A stretch of 64,000 nt of DNA from Chitinophaga eiseniae (GTDB lineage Bacteria; Bacteroidota; Bacteroidia; Chitinophagales; Chitinophagaceae). The notes under the pieces were generated by a model. The model worked only from the letters and a program-made list of their open reading frames with translations. It did not search any database and was not told the origin of the DNA. Shown here piece after piece: positions 8,326-15,874 of this stretch. Location: contig NZ_FUWZ01000007.1 in the NCBI RefSeq assembly GCF_900167135.1, positions 124,001 to 188,000 of the forward strand, given 5' to 3'. Each line of letters opens with the position of its first letter. The stretch's first letter is position 1. Position numbers and translations under genes: made by a program.

Positions 8326-8730
8326 TTCTGATGATCCGAATATCGTTTTCCGGTGTTGTGTGCCCCAGGCATACAACGCGTCAATCACCGGGTTCAGCGT
8401 GGCGGCGTACGGTGTCAGGGTATATTCCACGCTTACCGGCTGACTGTCAAATACGCTGCGTTTGATCAGCTTATGTGCCTCCAGGTCTTTCAGCTCCTTG
8501 GACAATACTTTGGAGGTGATCCTGGGTATATTTCTTTCAATATCGCGGAACCGTTTGTGGCCGCGGGAGATAGCGATAATGATCGGCAGCTTCCACTTGC
8601 CGTTGATGACGTCCAGCGCGTCCCTTACCGGCATGATCACACCCAGGCAATCTTTATGGTCGCCCGTCTCCATACATTTTTCCTTCGCCGTTAAAACGGG
8701 TTCCTGTTCTGCTATTATGTCTGCCCCCAT
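8314..8730 (-). CDS. HxlR-family winged-helix regulator
   Basis: A 138-residue HxlR protein. From residue 29 it shows the family core CLGVIMPVRDALDVINGKWK, then RFRDIERNIPRITSKVLSKE and VEYTLTPYAATLNPVIDALY. The conserved cysteine just before the first helix is often the redox sensor in this family. The ATG at 8730 gives a 28-residue N-terminal extension; a later start at Met20 (8673) would give a more usual length, so the start is uncertain. Gene order (convergent with a quinone reductase, divergent from a FrnE/DsbA-like gene) suggests a redox or electrophile-stress role. It ends within a REP-like palindrome. Confidence 0.85.
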   Translation of the reverse strand: MGADIIAEQEPVLTAKEKCMETGDHKDCLGVIMPVRDALDVINGKWKLPIIIAISRGHKRFRDIERNIPRITSKVLSKELKDLEAHKLIKRSVFDSQPVSVEYTLTPYAATLNPVIDALYAWGTQHRKTIFGSSEAQG

Positions 8731-8744
8731 ATAAATTTTTGTAT

Positions 8745-8850
8745 TTAGATATTTTGTTATTTAAATTAATTTAATTATAAATGTATTATAATATAATAGT
8801 CAAATAATTAAATAATTAAATTATTAAATAATTAAATTATTTAATTATCA
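8745..8850. repeat. AT-rich region with overlapping inverted repeats
   Basis: About 100 bp of nearly pure A/T made of repeated AATTAAAT and ATTATTTAA units, for example TAATTAAATAATTAAATTAT around 8806-8840. Many alternative hairpins are possible. It separates the HxlR and FrnE/DsbA-like genes, and its composition matches the ATTTAATTATTT hairpin at 52634-52710. Confidence 0.6.
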
Positions 8851-8969
8851 TTCTTTCAAGTGCCCCCGGTGGCTCCATCGTCCAACCGTAAAATATTCCC
8901 GATGATTTGGTTACTTTTTGTATAGTGCTATCCTTTTGGTTACTGGTAACTTTTGGAAAGCAAAAATAA

Positions 8970-8977
8970 TAACTTTG
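8970..8977 (+). promoter_or_regulatory. Candidate -7 box for the DsbA-like gene
   Basis: TAACTTTG fits TAnnTTTG and lies 22 bp before the start codon at 9000. TTTG occurs at 8952-8955 but the spacing (14 bp) is short for a -33 box. Confidence 0.5.
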
Positions 8978-8999
8978 CAGTAGTTTTTTATCATAAAGC

Positions 9000-9716
9000 A
9001 TGAATAAGATGAAAGTAGAAATATGGTCAGACATCATGTGCCCGTTTTGTTACATCGGCAAACGCAAATTTGAAGCGGCACTGGAAAAATTCCCGGAGAA
9101 AGACAAAATAGAAGTGGAGTGGAAGAGCTTTCAGCTCAACCCCGACCTGAAATCCATGCCCGGCACAGATGTATATGAATACCTGGCGAAGCACAAAGGC
9201 ATCTCCCGGGAGCAGTCTGTACAAATGCATCAGCAGGTGACACAATCGGCCAGCGAAGTGGGACTGACCTACAACTTTGATCAGGCGGTAGTGGCCAATT
9301 CTTTTGACGCTCACCGGTTGATACAATTGGCGAAAGTGCACAAACTGGGCGCTGTGGCCGAAGAAAAACTCTTTATTGCCTATTTCACAGAAGGAAAAGA
9401 TATTTCAGATCATGAGACGCTGGTCAATATTGGAGAAGCCATTGGGCTGGACCGCAAGCTGGTGGCAGATACGCTGGCCTCCGGTGAATTTGCCGGCGCG
9501 GTCAACCTGGATGTCCGTGAGGCAGAGCAGCTGGGCGCCCGCGGAGTTCCGTTTTTTGTGCTGGACCGTAAATACGGGGTGGCCGGCGCACAACCGTCCG
9601 AAGCCTTTACACAAGCCCTTACCCAGGCTTACGGAGAATGGCGTAAAACACAACCCCTGACCACGCTGGACATTACGGATGGCGCTTCCTGTTCGGTAGA
9701 CGGGACCTGCGATTAA
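9000..9716 (+). CDS. DsbA-family / FrnE-like thiol oxidoreductase
   Basis: A 238-residue thioredoxin-fold protein of the FrnE branch. The active-site motif CPFC is in SDIMCPFCYIGKRKFE at residues 12-27, followed by an all-helical insertion (residues 70-170) and the cis-Pro region GVPFFVLDRKYGVAGAQPSE. No signal peptide is present, so it acts in the cytoplasm, probably in disulfide or isomerase chemistry under oxidative stress. The tail holds a second Cys pair (SCSVDGTCD), which is typical for this group. The start MNKMKVEIW at 9000 could also be the Met at 9009. It lies between HxlR and KirBac genes. Confidence 0.88.
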   Translation: MNKMKVEIWSDIMCPFCYIGKRKFEAALEKFPEKDKIEVEWKSFQLNPDLKSMPGTDVYEYLAKHKGISREQSVQMHQQVTQSASEVGLTYNFDQAVVANSFDAHRLIQLAKVHKLGAVAEEKLFIAYFTEGKDISDHETLVNIGEAIGLDRKLVADTLASGEFAGAVNLDVREAEQLGARGVPFFVLDRKYGVAGAQPSEAFTQALTQAYGEWRKTQPLTTLDITDGASCSVDGTCD

Positions 9717-9743
9717 GATCGGATGGAGATGACATTATTCTGT

Positions 9744-9751
9744 TAGCTTTG
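9744..9751 (+). promoter_or_regulatory. Candidate -7 box for the Kir channel gene
   Basis: TAGCTTTG fits TAnnTTTG, 20 bp before the ATG at 9772. No matching -33 box was seen. Confidence 0.4.
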
Positions 9752-9771
9752 TTGTTCAAACTATCTGTTTT

Positions 9772-10728
9772 ATGTCGCTCCTTAAAAGGATCAACCCTTT
9801 CTCCAAACAAAACGACGAAACCGGCTTCGGTACCAATCCCAATGGCTACGGAGGCCGGTTTATCAACCGCGATGGCAGCTTTAACATCCGCCGTGAAGGC
9901 CGTCCGTTCTGGGACCGGTTCAGCGTGTATCATTCGCTGCTCAACCTGTCGGCGTGGAAATTTACCTGCGTCATTCTCCTGTTTTATTTCTCCATCAATC
10001 TCCTGTACACCGGCATTTACTGGCTGCTGGGGACTGAGCAGTTTCAGGGCATTATCGGGCAAACCGCCTGGGCGCGCCTGAAAGAGATTTTTTTCTTCAG
10101 CACGGAAACCTTTACCACTGTTGGTTATGGCCGGGTAAACCCCGTCGGCGATGGCGCCAATATGGTGGCAGCCATCGAAGCCATGACGGGCTTCCTGTCC
10201 TTTGCGGTGGCCACCGGTCTGATGTATGGCCGTTTTTCCCGGCCGCGGGCGCACCTCGTGTTCAGTGATCATGCCCTCATTGCTCCCTATAAGGATATGA
10301 CCGGCCTGATGTTCCGCTTTGCTTCCTATAAAGACAATCACACGCTCACCAATGTGGACGTGACAGTGACCATAGGGCTGCAGATAGTGGAAGACGGCAC
10401 ACCTGTGTATAAGTTCTATTCATTGCCCCTGGAAAGAGGAAAGATTGAAAGTCTGTCCATGAACTGGACAGTCGTACATCCCATCGATGACAACAGCCCG
10501 CTGCTGGGCTTTACAGCCGAGGATATGCGGAATGCCGACGTAGAGATCTATGTCCTGGTAAAAGGTTTTAACGATGTATACGCCAATACGGTATTGCAAC
10601 GTACTTCCTACACCTACGAGGAAATACAGTTCAACCGGAAGTTTATTCCCATGTACCGGGAAAGTGAAAATGGCAGGACCACCATTCTTGAATTACACCT
10701 GCTTAATAAGTCGAGGGAAATTAACTGA
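9772..10728 (+). CDS. Inward-rectifier potassium channel (KirBac-like)
   Basis: A 318-residue two-span K+ channel. An N-terminal segment with the slide helix (WDRFSVYHSLLNLS) is followed by TM1 (about 62-87), a pore helix with selectivity filter TVGYG at residues 116-120, and TM2 (about 131-153, MVAAIEAMTGFLSFAVATGL). The remainder is the Kir-type immunoglobulin-like cytoplasmic domain (RAHLVFSDHALIAPY, LMFRFASYKDN). Length and order match KirBac1.1/3.1. It would let K+ flow across the inner membrane under control of the cytoplasmic domain. It is convergent with the symporter gene at 10875, with a long hairpin element between. Confidence 0.93.
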   Translation: MSLLKRINPFSKQNDETGFGTNPNGYGGRFINRDGSFNIRREGRPFWDRFSVYHSLLNLSAWKFTCVILLFYFSINLLYTGIYWLLGTEQFQGIIGQTAWARLKEIFFFSTETFTTVGYGRVNPVGDGANMVAAIEAMTGFLSFAVATGLMYGRFSRPRAHLVFSDHALIAPYKDMTGLMFRFASYKDNHTLTNVDVTVTIGLQIVEDGTPVYKFYSLPLERGKIESLSMNWTVVHPIDDNSPLLGFTAEDMRNADVEIYVLVKGFNDVYANTVLQRTSYTYEEIQFNRKFIPMYRESENGRTTILELHLLNKSREIN

Positions 10729-10741
10729 TTGGTCCAGGAAG

Positions 10742-10863
10742 AAAAAAAGAGGCTGTCTCAATAGTAATTTTTCCCCGATTTTATCCGGGTACCTGATGGC
10801 GGGAGTTTTCGTTTACGCAATTCTCAACGCCTTCCAATTACTTTTGAGACAGCCCCTTTTTTT
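10742..10863. repeat. Long inverted repeat, MITE-like or bidirectional terminator
   Basis: The 28-bp arms at 10742-10769 and 10836-10863 differ at two positions. Each reads inward as a run of A, then G(A/G)GGCTGTCTCAA(T/A)AGTAATT. They enclose 66 bp of unrelated sequence. The arm sequence resembles the terminal inverted repeats of Bacteroidota insertion sequences beginning GAGGCTGTCTCAAA, but no transposase is present and no target duplication is evident. Lying between the convergent Kir and symporter genes with A/T tracts outside the stem, it could also end both transcripts. Confidence 0.65.
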
Positions 10864-10874
10864 AAGGAGAGATA

Positions 10875-12329
10875 TTATTTAACAAATTCTTTTTTGGTTG
10901 AGATCATCAGCAGGCCAATATAGGTAAAGGCGCCGTTGATGATCAGCAGCTCCAGCCCGATCTGGAACTGGTTGAACAGCAGGGACTGACAGGTGTCTAC
11001 CACATAACAGAGGATGGGCGCTACCACGCAAACGATCGGTACGAGGCGGTCGTTGACGGTGCGTTTGCTCAGAATGCCGAAGGCGAAAAGGCCCAGCAGC
11101 GGTCCGTAGGTGTAGGTGGCCACTTTCAGGATCACGCCGATCATGCTGGGGTTGTTGACCCATTCAAACACCATAACAAACAACAGGAAGATGAAAGCCA
11201 TCAGCAGGTGGATACGCTGGCGGACTTGTTTTTTCCGCGCTTCGTCCCAGTCGGTGCGGCGTTGCAAATCCAGGATGTCGATACAGATGGAGGAGGTAAG
11301 GGCCGTCATGGCGCCGTCGGCACTGGGGAACAGCGCGGATATCAACGCAATGATGAAGATCACGGAGATCACCGGCGGCATATGGTGCAGGGCCAGTTCC
11401 GGGAACAAGGCGTCGCCGGTGGCGCTTACCTGTTGCCGGGCACCGTAGAGGTGCAACAGGCCGCCGAGGAACAGGAACAGGCCAATTACGATCAGCATGA
11501 TGAAGGCGAGCGATACCATGTTTTTCTTGGAGTCACGCAGTGTTTTCACGGAAATGTTTTTTTGCATCATCTCCTGGTCAAGGCCGGTCATGGTAATGGT
11601 AATAAACGCCCCGGCCAGTATCTGCTTGACGAAAAACAGTTTACTGTTGGGATCAAATTCGAAGATCCGGGTAAGTCCTTTTTCCTGCATGGCCGCAATA
11701 CTCTGGCCCATGTTCATGTCCATGGCATGCAGAATGTAGAACACGCAGATGATAAGGCCTGCCAGCATACAGGTAGTTTGCAGCGTATCCGTGTATACGA
11801 TGGTTTTTACCCCGCCCTCGTAGGTATACACCAGGATCATAAAGAGAATGATCAACGTCGTGAGCCAGAAGGGCACGCCAAAGCTGGAGAGGATGGCGTC
11901 CTGCAGGATGCGTACCACCAGGTATAACCTGGCCGTAGCCCCCAGGGTGCGTGACAGGATGAAGAAAGAAGCGCCCGTTTTGTACGACAGTACGCCAAAG
12001 CGCGTGTTGAGATAGTTGTAGATAGAGGTCAGCTGCAGCCGGTAATAAAGCGGTATCAGCACATAGGCAATGGTGATGTACCCGATAAAGTAACCCAGCG
12101 TGATCTGGAAATAGGTAAAGGCGTCTTTGCCGACGGCTCCGGGAACACTGACGAAAGTAACACCGCTCAGTGAAGTGCCAATCATCCCGAATGCTACCAG
12201 CATCCAGTTACTGTTCCTGTTGCCGATGAAAAAGGAGTCGTTGTTAGATCCACGGCCGGTGTACCAGGCGACAATCAATAAGATAACAAAGTAAGCAATG
12301 ACGAACGAAAATAATAATCCTGGTGACAT
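10875..12329 (-). CDS. Sodium:solute symporter (SSS family)
   Basis: A 484-residue membrane protein with about 13 spans. SSS hallmarks include DSFFIGNRNSNWMLVAFGMI and SLSGVTFVSVPG early on (helix 1-2 with sodium-site residues) and ISALFPSADGAMTALTSS, the broken-helix/sodium-site segment, near residue 335. Family members import sugars, amino acids, vitamins or nucleosides with Na+. The substrate cannot be told from sequence. It is transcribed away from the MarR-GNAT gene at 12527 and ends beside the long inverted repeat shared with the Kir gene. Confidence 0.88.
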   Translation of the reverse strand: MSPGLLFSFVIAYFVILLIVAWYTGRGSNNDSFFIGNRNSNWMLVAFGMIGTSLSGVTFVSVPGAVGKDAFTYFQITLGYFIGYITIAYVLIPLYYRLQLTSIYNYLNTRFGVLSYKTGASFFILSRTLGATARLYLVVRILQDAILSSFGVPFWLTTLIILFMILVYTYEGGVKTIVYTDTLQTTCMLAGLIICVFYILHAMDMNMGQSIAAMQEKGLTRIFEFDPNSKLFFVKQILAGAFITITMTGLDQEMMQKNISVKTLRDSKKNMVSLAFIMLIVIGLFLFLGGLLHLYGARQQVSATGDALFPELALHHMPPVISVIFIIALISALFPSADGAMTALTSSICIDILDLQRRTDWDEARKKQVRQRIHLLMAFIFLLFVMVFEWVNNPSMIGVILKVATYTYGPLLGLFAFGILSKRTVNDRLVPIVCVVAPILCYVVDTCQSLLFNQFQIGLELLIINGAFTYIGLLMISTKKEFVK

Positions 12330-12376
12330 AACTGTATTTTAATCAAGACCGCACCGCAATATAAAGTGCTAAATCA

Positions 12377-12384
12377 CAAATATA
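12377..12384 (-). promoter_or_regulatory. Candidate -7 box of the symporter gene
   Basis: CAAATATA on the plus strand reads TATATTTG on the minus strand, an exact TAnnTTTG, 47 bp before the symporter start at 12329. Confidence 0.5.
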
Positions 12385-12472
12385 ACATCTTACCCTATTG
12401 AGTGTATGTGGACGATAAGGGTGATTTTTACACGATGGTCCCCCCGGAATAACTATTTGCCTTAGTCAAATA

Positions 12473-12497
12473 AAATAGTTGACAATGTCAAGTATTT
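12473..12497. promoter_or_regulatory. 25-bp palindromic operator upstream of the MarR-GNAT gene
   Basis: The arms AAATAGTTGACA and TGTCAAGTATTT flank one central A; 11 of 12 positions pair. The core TTGACAaTGTCAA is perfect. It overlaps the predicted promoter (-7 box at 12501) and ends 29 bp before the start codon, the expected place for an autoregulatory MarR site. Binding by the adjacent MarR domain is inference. Confidence 0.65.
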
Positions 12498-12500
12498 TCG

Positions 12501-12508
12501 TATTTTTG
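12501..12508 (+). promoter_or_regulatory. Candidate promoter of the MarR-GNAT gene
   Basis: TATTTTTG fits TAnnTTTG. GTTG at 12478-12481, 19 bp upstream, could serve as the -33 element and lies inside the 25-bp palindrome, so operator occupancy would block the promoter. Confidence 0.55.
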
Positions 12509-12526
12509 ACTGAAATACAGATTTAT

Positions 12527-13462
12527 ATGTCGTCTAACGATGCGCTGATAGCGGATGTTCGTCATTTTAACCGCTTTTATACCGGGGTAGTGGGCCTGCT
12601 GGACCAGCATATCCTCGAAAGCAAATTTTCCCTTTCTGAAGTAAGGGTGTTGTATGAGATCGGGGACCAGGAAAAGTGTACCGCCGGTCAGTTGATCAAC
12701 GTCATGAAGATAGACGGGGGATATCTGAGCCGCATCCTTAAGAAGTTTGAAACGGCGGGGTTGATCACCCGGCACCAGTCACCTGCCGACGGCCGGACCT
12801 TCTTGCTGCAGCTGACTGCCAAAGGCCGTAAGCTGATGACCGGCCTTAATGAAAGGTCTTCCGACCATATCCGGCAGCTACTGGAGCCACTGGAAGAACC
12901 GCAGCGCCTCCGGGTGACCGGTGCCATGAAAACGATCGAAACGGTATTGTCGGGCACCGCCCCTGCGGCAACTTCGGATATCCATTTCCGTTATGACCTG
13001 CAGCCGGGCGATATCGGTTACCTGATATACCTGCACGGAGAACTGTATGCCAAAGAATGTGGCTATAATTTTGAGTTTGAATCCTATGTATGTAAAACCT
13101 TCCTGGACTTCCTGTCCACCTACAATGCCAACAAAGACCGGGTGTTCCTGGCGATTGCGGATAATAAGATCGTGGGGGCGGTAGCGATACTGGGTTCTTC
13201 CCGTTACCTCGCCCAGCTGCGCTGGTTCATCGTGCATCCCGACTACAGGGGCCGGGGAGTGGGCAAACGCCTGTTCGCCGATGCTATCGCCTTTTGCCGG
13301 GAAAAAAATTACCAGAACGTATACCTGATGACGACCAGCCTGCAATCAACCGCCATCGATATTTACAAAAAGGCGGGCTTCCGCAAAACAGGGGAGAAGT
13401 TTCTGCAGCTATGGGGGCAGCAGCAGTATGAACAGCGTTATGATATGGACCTGACACAGTAA
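12527..13462 (+). CDS. MarR-family regulator fused to GNAT N-acetyltransferase
   Basis: A 311-residue fusion from the ATG at 12527 (MSSNDALIADVRHFN). The frame has two earlier Met codons at 12479 and 12485, but these overlap the predicted promoter. Residues 1-145 are a MarR winged helix (FSLSEVRVLYEI, TAGQLINVMKIDGGYLSRIL, wing SPADGRTFLLQLTAKG). Residues 155-311 are a GNAT domain with the acetyl-CoA loop RGRGVGKRLF and the C-terminal TSLQSTAIDIYKKAGFRKTG. This architecture is common, but its acetylation substrates are generally unknown. A 25-bp palindrome overlapping its promoter suggests autoregulation. The sodium symporter diverges from it. Confidence 0.9.
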   Translation: MSSNDALIADVRHFNRFYTGVVGLLDQHILESKFSLSEVRVLYEIGDQEKCTAGQLINVMKIDGGYLSRILKKFETAGLITRHQSPADGRTFLLQLTAKGRKLMTGLNERSSDHIRQLLEPLEEPQRLRVTGAMKTIETVLSGTAPAATSDIHFRYDLQPGDIGYLIYLHGELYAKECGYNFEFESYVCKTFLDFLSTYNANKDRVFLAIADNKIVGAVAILGSSRYLAQLRWFIVHPDYRGRGVGKRLFADAIAFCREKNYQNVYLMTTSLQSTAIDIYKKAGFRKTGEKFLQLWGQQQYEQRYDMDLTQ

Positions 13463-13490
13463 TTTTGAGATTTCTGGATGTATGGATTTT

Positions 13491-13586
13491 GGATTTTGGA
13501 ATTTCAGGAATGAACTTGTCCTGAAATGCTATAATCGAAGGCTGGTTTTATCCCCCGAAATCCGGAAGTCACAAATTCCAAAATCC
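13491..13586. repeat. Inverted-repeat hairpin between convergent genes
   Basis: GGATTTTGGAATTT at 13491-13504 pairs with AAATTCCAAAATCC at 13573-13586 (14 bp, perfect). A second short pair, TTTCAGGA with TCCTGAAA, lies within. It sits between the stops of the MarR-GNAT and DinB genes, so it may act as a two-way terminator. It belongs to the same loose family as 15751-15854 and 26184-26277. Confidence 0.6.
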
Positions 13587-13591
13587 GTAAA

Positions 13592-14050
13592 TCAAAGATA
13601 TCTACGTAATAATACAATCTGCCCCAGATGATAGGCGTCGTGTTCTGCGAGGCCCTGCAAGTAATAAATCGCTTTTTTGTCCGTCCCGGGGAAGGTGTCG
13701 AACAGTTCCGCTTCCGGGAACTTGCGGATAGTGGCTGCCATCTGGTCAAAAGAATGTTCCAGTCGGTGGATGGTGGCCTGCCAGTTTTCTTCCCCGTGGT
13801 TTTCCGGCATGTAAAAATCGGGGAGGTCTCCGTCTTTTTCAGGTGGTTCGTTATGCATGTACCGTTCTACCCGCTGGTGCCAGAAGATAACATGGTTCAC
13901 GATCTGCCAGATGTTATTGGAGCCGTTCAGGGTTTTTACCGCCTGACGCGCGTCGATGCGGGAAAGATGTTCCCTGAAAGTTACATCCAGCCAGGGTTTC
14001 CCATTATATAACGCTTCAATGGAAGAAGCGAGGTGTTCTGTAAGCTGCAT
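13592..14050 (-). CDS. DinB-family protein
   Basis: A 152-residue four-helix protein of the DinB/YfiT superfamily. Three metal-ligand histidines of the fold are visible in the usual spacing: H in QIVNHVIFWHQR (near residue 53) and the late pair around EHDAYHLGQIVLLRR. These proteins bind a divalent metal and often act as thiol-dependent transferases (for example of bacillithiol or mycothiol), but the reaction here is unknown. The start MQLTEHLASSIEALYNGK matches the family. It diverges from the carboxyl transferase gene with a 52-bp gap. Confidence 0.85.
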   Translation of the reverse strand: MQLTEHLASSIEALYNGKPWLDVTFREHLSRIDARQAVKTLNGSNNIWQIVNHVIFWHQRVERYMHNEPPEKDGDLPDFYMPENHGEENWQATIHRLEHSFDQMAATIRKFPEAELFDTFPGTDKKAIYYLQGLAEHDAYHLGQIVLLRRYL

Positions 14051-14102
14051 AATTCGTAATTTAACTTATTTGTCGGTATTTTTAAAGTAAAACCCAAACG
14101 TT

Positions 14103-15740
14103 ATGAACCAAGTGGATCTGGAAACGAACAAGAACGAAGATGCCATGAGACTGGCCATCAGCACCATGAAACAGCGCCTCGGTGTTATTGAGCAGGGCGG
14201 CGGAAAAAAAAGCCTGGAAAAGGTACGCCAGCGGGGCAAACTGACGGCCAGGGAACGTATTCAATATCTGATAGACAAAGACACCCCTTTTACTGAAATC
14301 GGCGCCTTTGCTGCTTATGACATGTACGCCGAATATGGTGGTTGCCCCGCTGCCGGTACCGTTGGCGGTATAGGCTATGTAAGCGGTCGCCAGTGTATGA
14401 TCGTGGCCAACGACATGACGGTAAAAGCCGGCGCCTGGTTTCCCATGACCGGCAAAAAGAACCTGCGCCTGCAGGAAATAGCCATGGAAAATCATCTTCC
14501 GGTCATCTACCTGGTAGACAGCGCCGGGGTATTCCTGCCTATGCAGGATGAAATATTTCCCGATAAGGAACACTTTGGCCGCATCTTCCGCAACAACGCC
14601 CGTATGAGCGCCATGGGCATTACCCAGATCGCCGCCGTGATGGGCAGCTGCGTGGCTGGCGGCGCCTATCTCCCCATCATGAGCGATGAAGTGCTGATGG
14701 TGGAAGGCAACGGCTCTATCTTCCTCGCCGGTCCCTACCTCGTTAAAGCCGCTATCGGCGAAGACGTAGATGCGGAAACGTTAGGCGGCGCCGTTACCCA
14801 CACCGAAATTTCAGGTATAGCCGACTATAAATTCAAAACAGATGAAGAGTGCCTCGATCAGATAAAACGGATCGTCAGCAAAATAGGACAGGGCCCCACT
14901 GCCGGCTTTGACCGCGTTGAACCGGCAGCGCCCGAACTGCCGGAGACAGAGCTGCACAGCGTACTGCCGGCAGATAGCTCCCGCCCCTACGATATGCTCG
15001 ATGTTATCCACCGCCTGGTAGACAATTCCGCGTTCGACCAGTATAAACAGGATTACGGCAAAAGCATCCTTTGCGGCTACGCCCGCATCGATGGCTGGGC
15101 CGTGGGCATCGTGGCCAATCAGCGTAAAATCGTGAAAAGCCGCAAAGGGGAAATGCAGATGGGCGGCGTTATTTATAACGACAGCGCCGATAAAGCAGCC
15201 CGCTTCATTATGAACTGCAACCAGAAAAAAATTCCGCTGGTATTTTTGCAGGACGTGACAGGCTTTATGGTGGGCAGCCGCAGCGAACACGCCGGCATCA
15301 TTAAAGACGGCGCCAAACTGGTCAACGCGGTGTCCAACTCCGTTGTGCCCAAAATCACCATCATCATCGGTAACTCCTATGGCGCAGGCAACTACGCCAT
15401 GTGTGGCAAGGCCTATGATCCCCGCTTTATCTACGCATGGCCTTCCGCTAAAATAGCAGTGATGGGCGGCGAACAGGCGGCTAAAACACTGCTGCAGATA
15501 CAGGTGGCCTCCCTCAAGGCAAAAGGCCAGGAAATCACGCCGGAGGAAGAAGCACGCCTGCTGAAAGAAATCACAGATAAATACAACAGCCAGACCACCC
15601 CTTACTATGCCGCTGCCCGCCTCTGGGTAGATGATATCATCGACCCTGCCGATACCCGCCGGCATATCTCTGAAAGCATCAAAGCCGCTAACAATGCGCC
15701 GGTTGAACAAGCGTTCAACGTAGGGGTGTTCCAGGTATAG
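14103..15740 (+). CDS. Acyl-CoA carboxylase carboxyltransferase (beta) subunit, methylcrotonyl-CoA type
   Basis: A 545-residue biotin-dependent carboxyltransferase beta subunit. The tandem crotonase-like halves are clear: the N-half has GTVGGIGYVSGRQCMIVANDMTVKAG and IFPDKEHFGRIFRNNARMSA; the C-half has QDVTGFMVGSRSEHAGIIKDGAKLVNAV and NSYGAGNYAMCGKAYDPRF. The IFPDKEHFGRIF and GSCVAGGAYLP motifs fit methylcrotonyl-CoA carboxylase (leucine breakdown) better than the propionyl-CoA enzyme. It transfers CO2 from carboxybiotin to the acyl-CoA. No biotin-carrier subunit or leucine pathway gene is adjacent, so the partner must be encoded elsewhere. The substrate call is moderate. Confidence 0.85.
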   Translation: MNQVDLETNKNEDAMRLAISTMKQRLGVIEQGGGKKSLEKVRQRGKLTARERIQYLIDKDTPFTEIGAFAAYDMYAEYGGCPAAGTVGGIGYVSGRQCMIVANDMTVKAGAWFPMTGKKNLRLQEIAMENHLPVIYLVDSAGVFLPMQDEIFPDKEHFGRIFRNNARMSAMGITQIAAVMGSCVAGGAYLPIMSDEVLMVEGNGSIFLAGPYLVKAAIGEDVDAETLGGAVTHTEISGIADYKFKTDEECLDQIKRIVSKIGQGPTAGFDRVEPAAPELPETELHSVLPADSSRPYDMLDVIHRLVDNSAFDQYKQDYGKSILCGYARIDGWAVGIVANQRKIVKSRKGEMQMGGVIYNDSADKAARFIMNCNQKKIPLVFLQDVTGFMVGSRSEHAGIIKDGAKLVNAVSNSVVPKITIIIGNSYGAGNYAMCGKAYDPRFIYAWPSAKIAVMGGEQAAKTLLQIQVASLKAKGQEITPEEEARLLKEITDKYNSQTTPYYAAARLWVDDIIDPADTRRHISESIKAANNAPVEQAFNVGVFQV

Positions 15741-15750
15741 TCATTTTGAT

Positions 15751-15854
15751 ATTTGGTTATTTTGATATTTGGTTATTTTGATATTTTGTTGGCCCCCTGC
15801 GTAATAACGGATTCAATAAAATATCAAAATAACCAAATATCAAAATAACCAAAT
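15751..15854. repeat. 40-bp-arm hairpin of ATTTGGTTATTTTGAT units
   Basis: The left arm 15751-15790 and the right arm 15815-15854 are complementary over 39 of 40 positions, with a 24-nt loop. Each arm is built of repeated ATTTGGTTATTTTGAT units. It starts 11 bp after the carboxyltransferase stop and ends 6 bp before the rnhA promoter box, so it probably ends the first transcript and insulates rnhA. Confidence 0.8.
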
Positions 15855-15860
15855 GAACGT

Positions 15861-15868
15861 TATATTTG
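15861..15868 (+). promoter_or_regulatory. Candidate -7 box of rnhA
   Basis: TATATTTG is an exact TAnnTTTG whose last base is 6 bp before the ATG at 15875. Transcription would begin at or next to the start codon, giving a leaderless mRNA. Confidence 0.55.
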
Positions 15869-15874
15869 CGCGCT

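Noticed and set aside
8223-8465. An 80-codon plus-strand ORF after the quinone reductase gene
   Set aside because: It crosses a REP-like palindrome and runs antisense into the HxlR gene; no coding signal.
10749-10856. A complete insertion sequence between the Kir and symporter genes
   Set aside because: The interior is only 66 bp with no transposase and no target duplication, so only a MITE-like call is possible.
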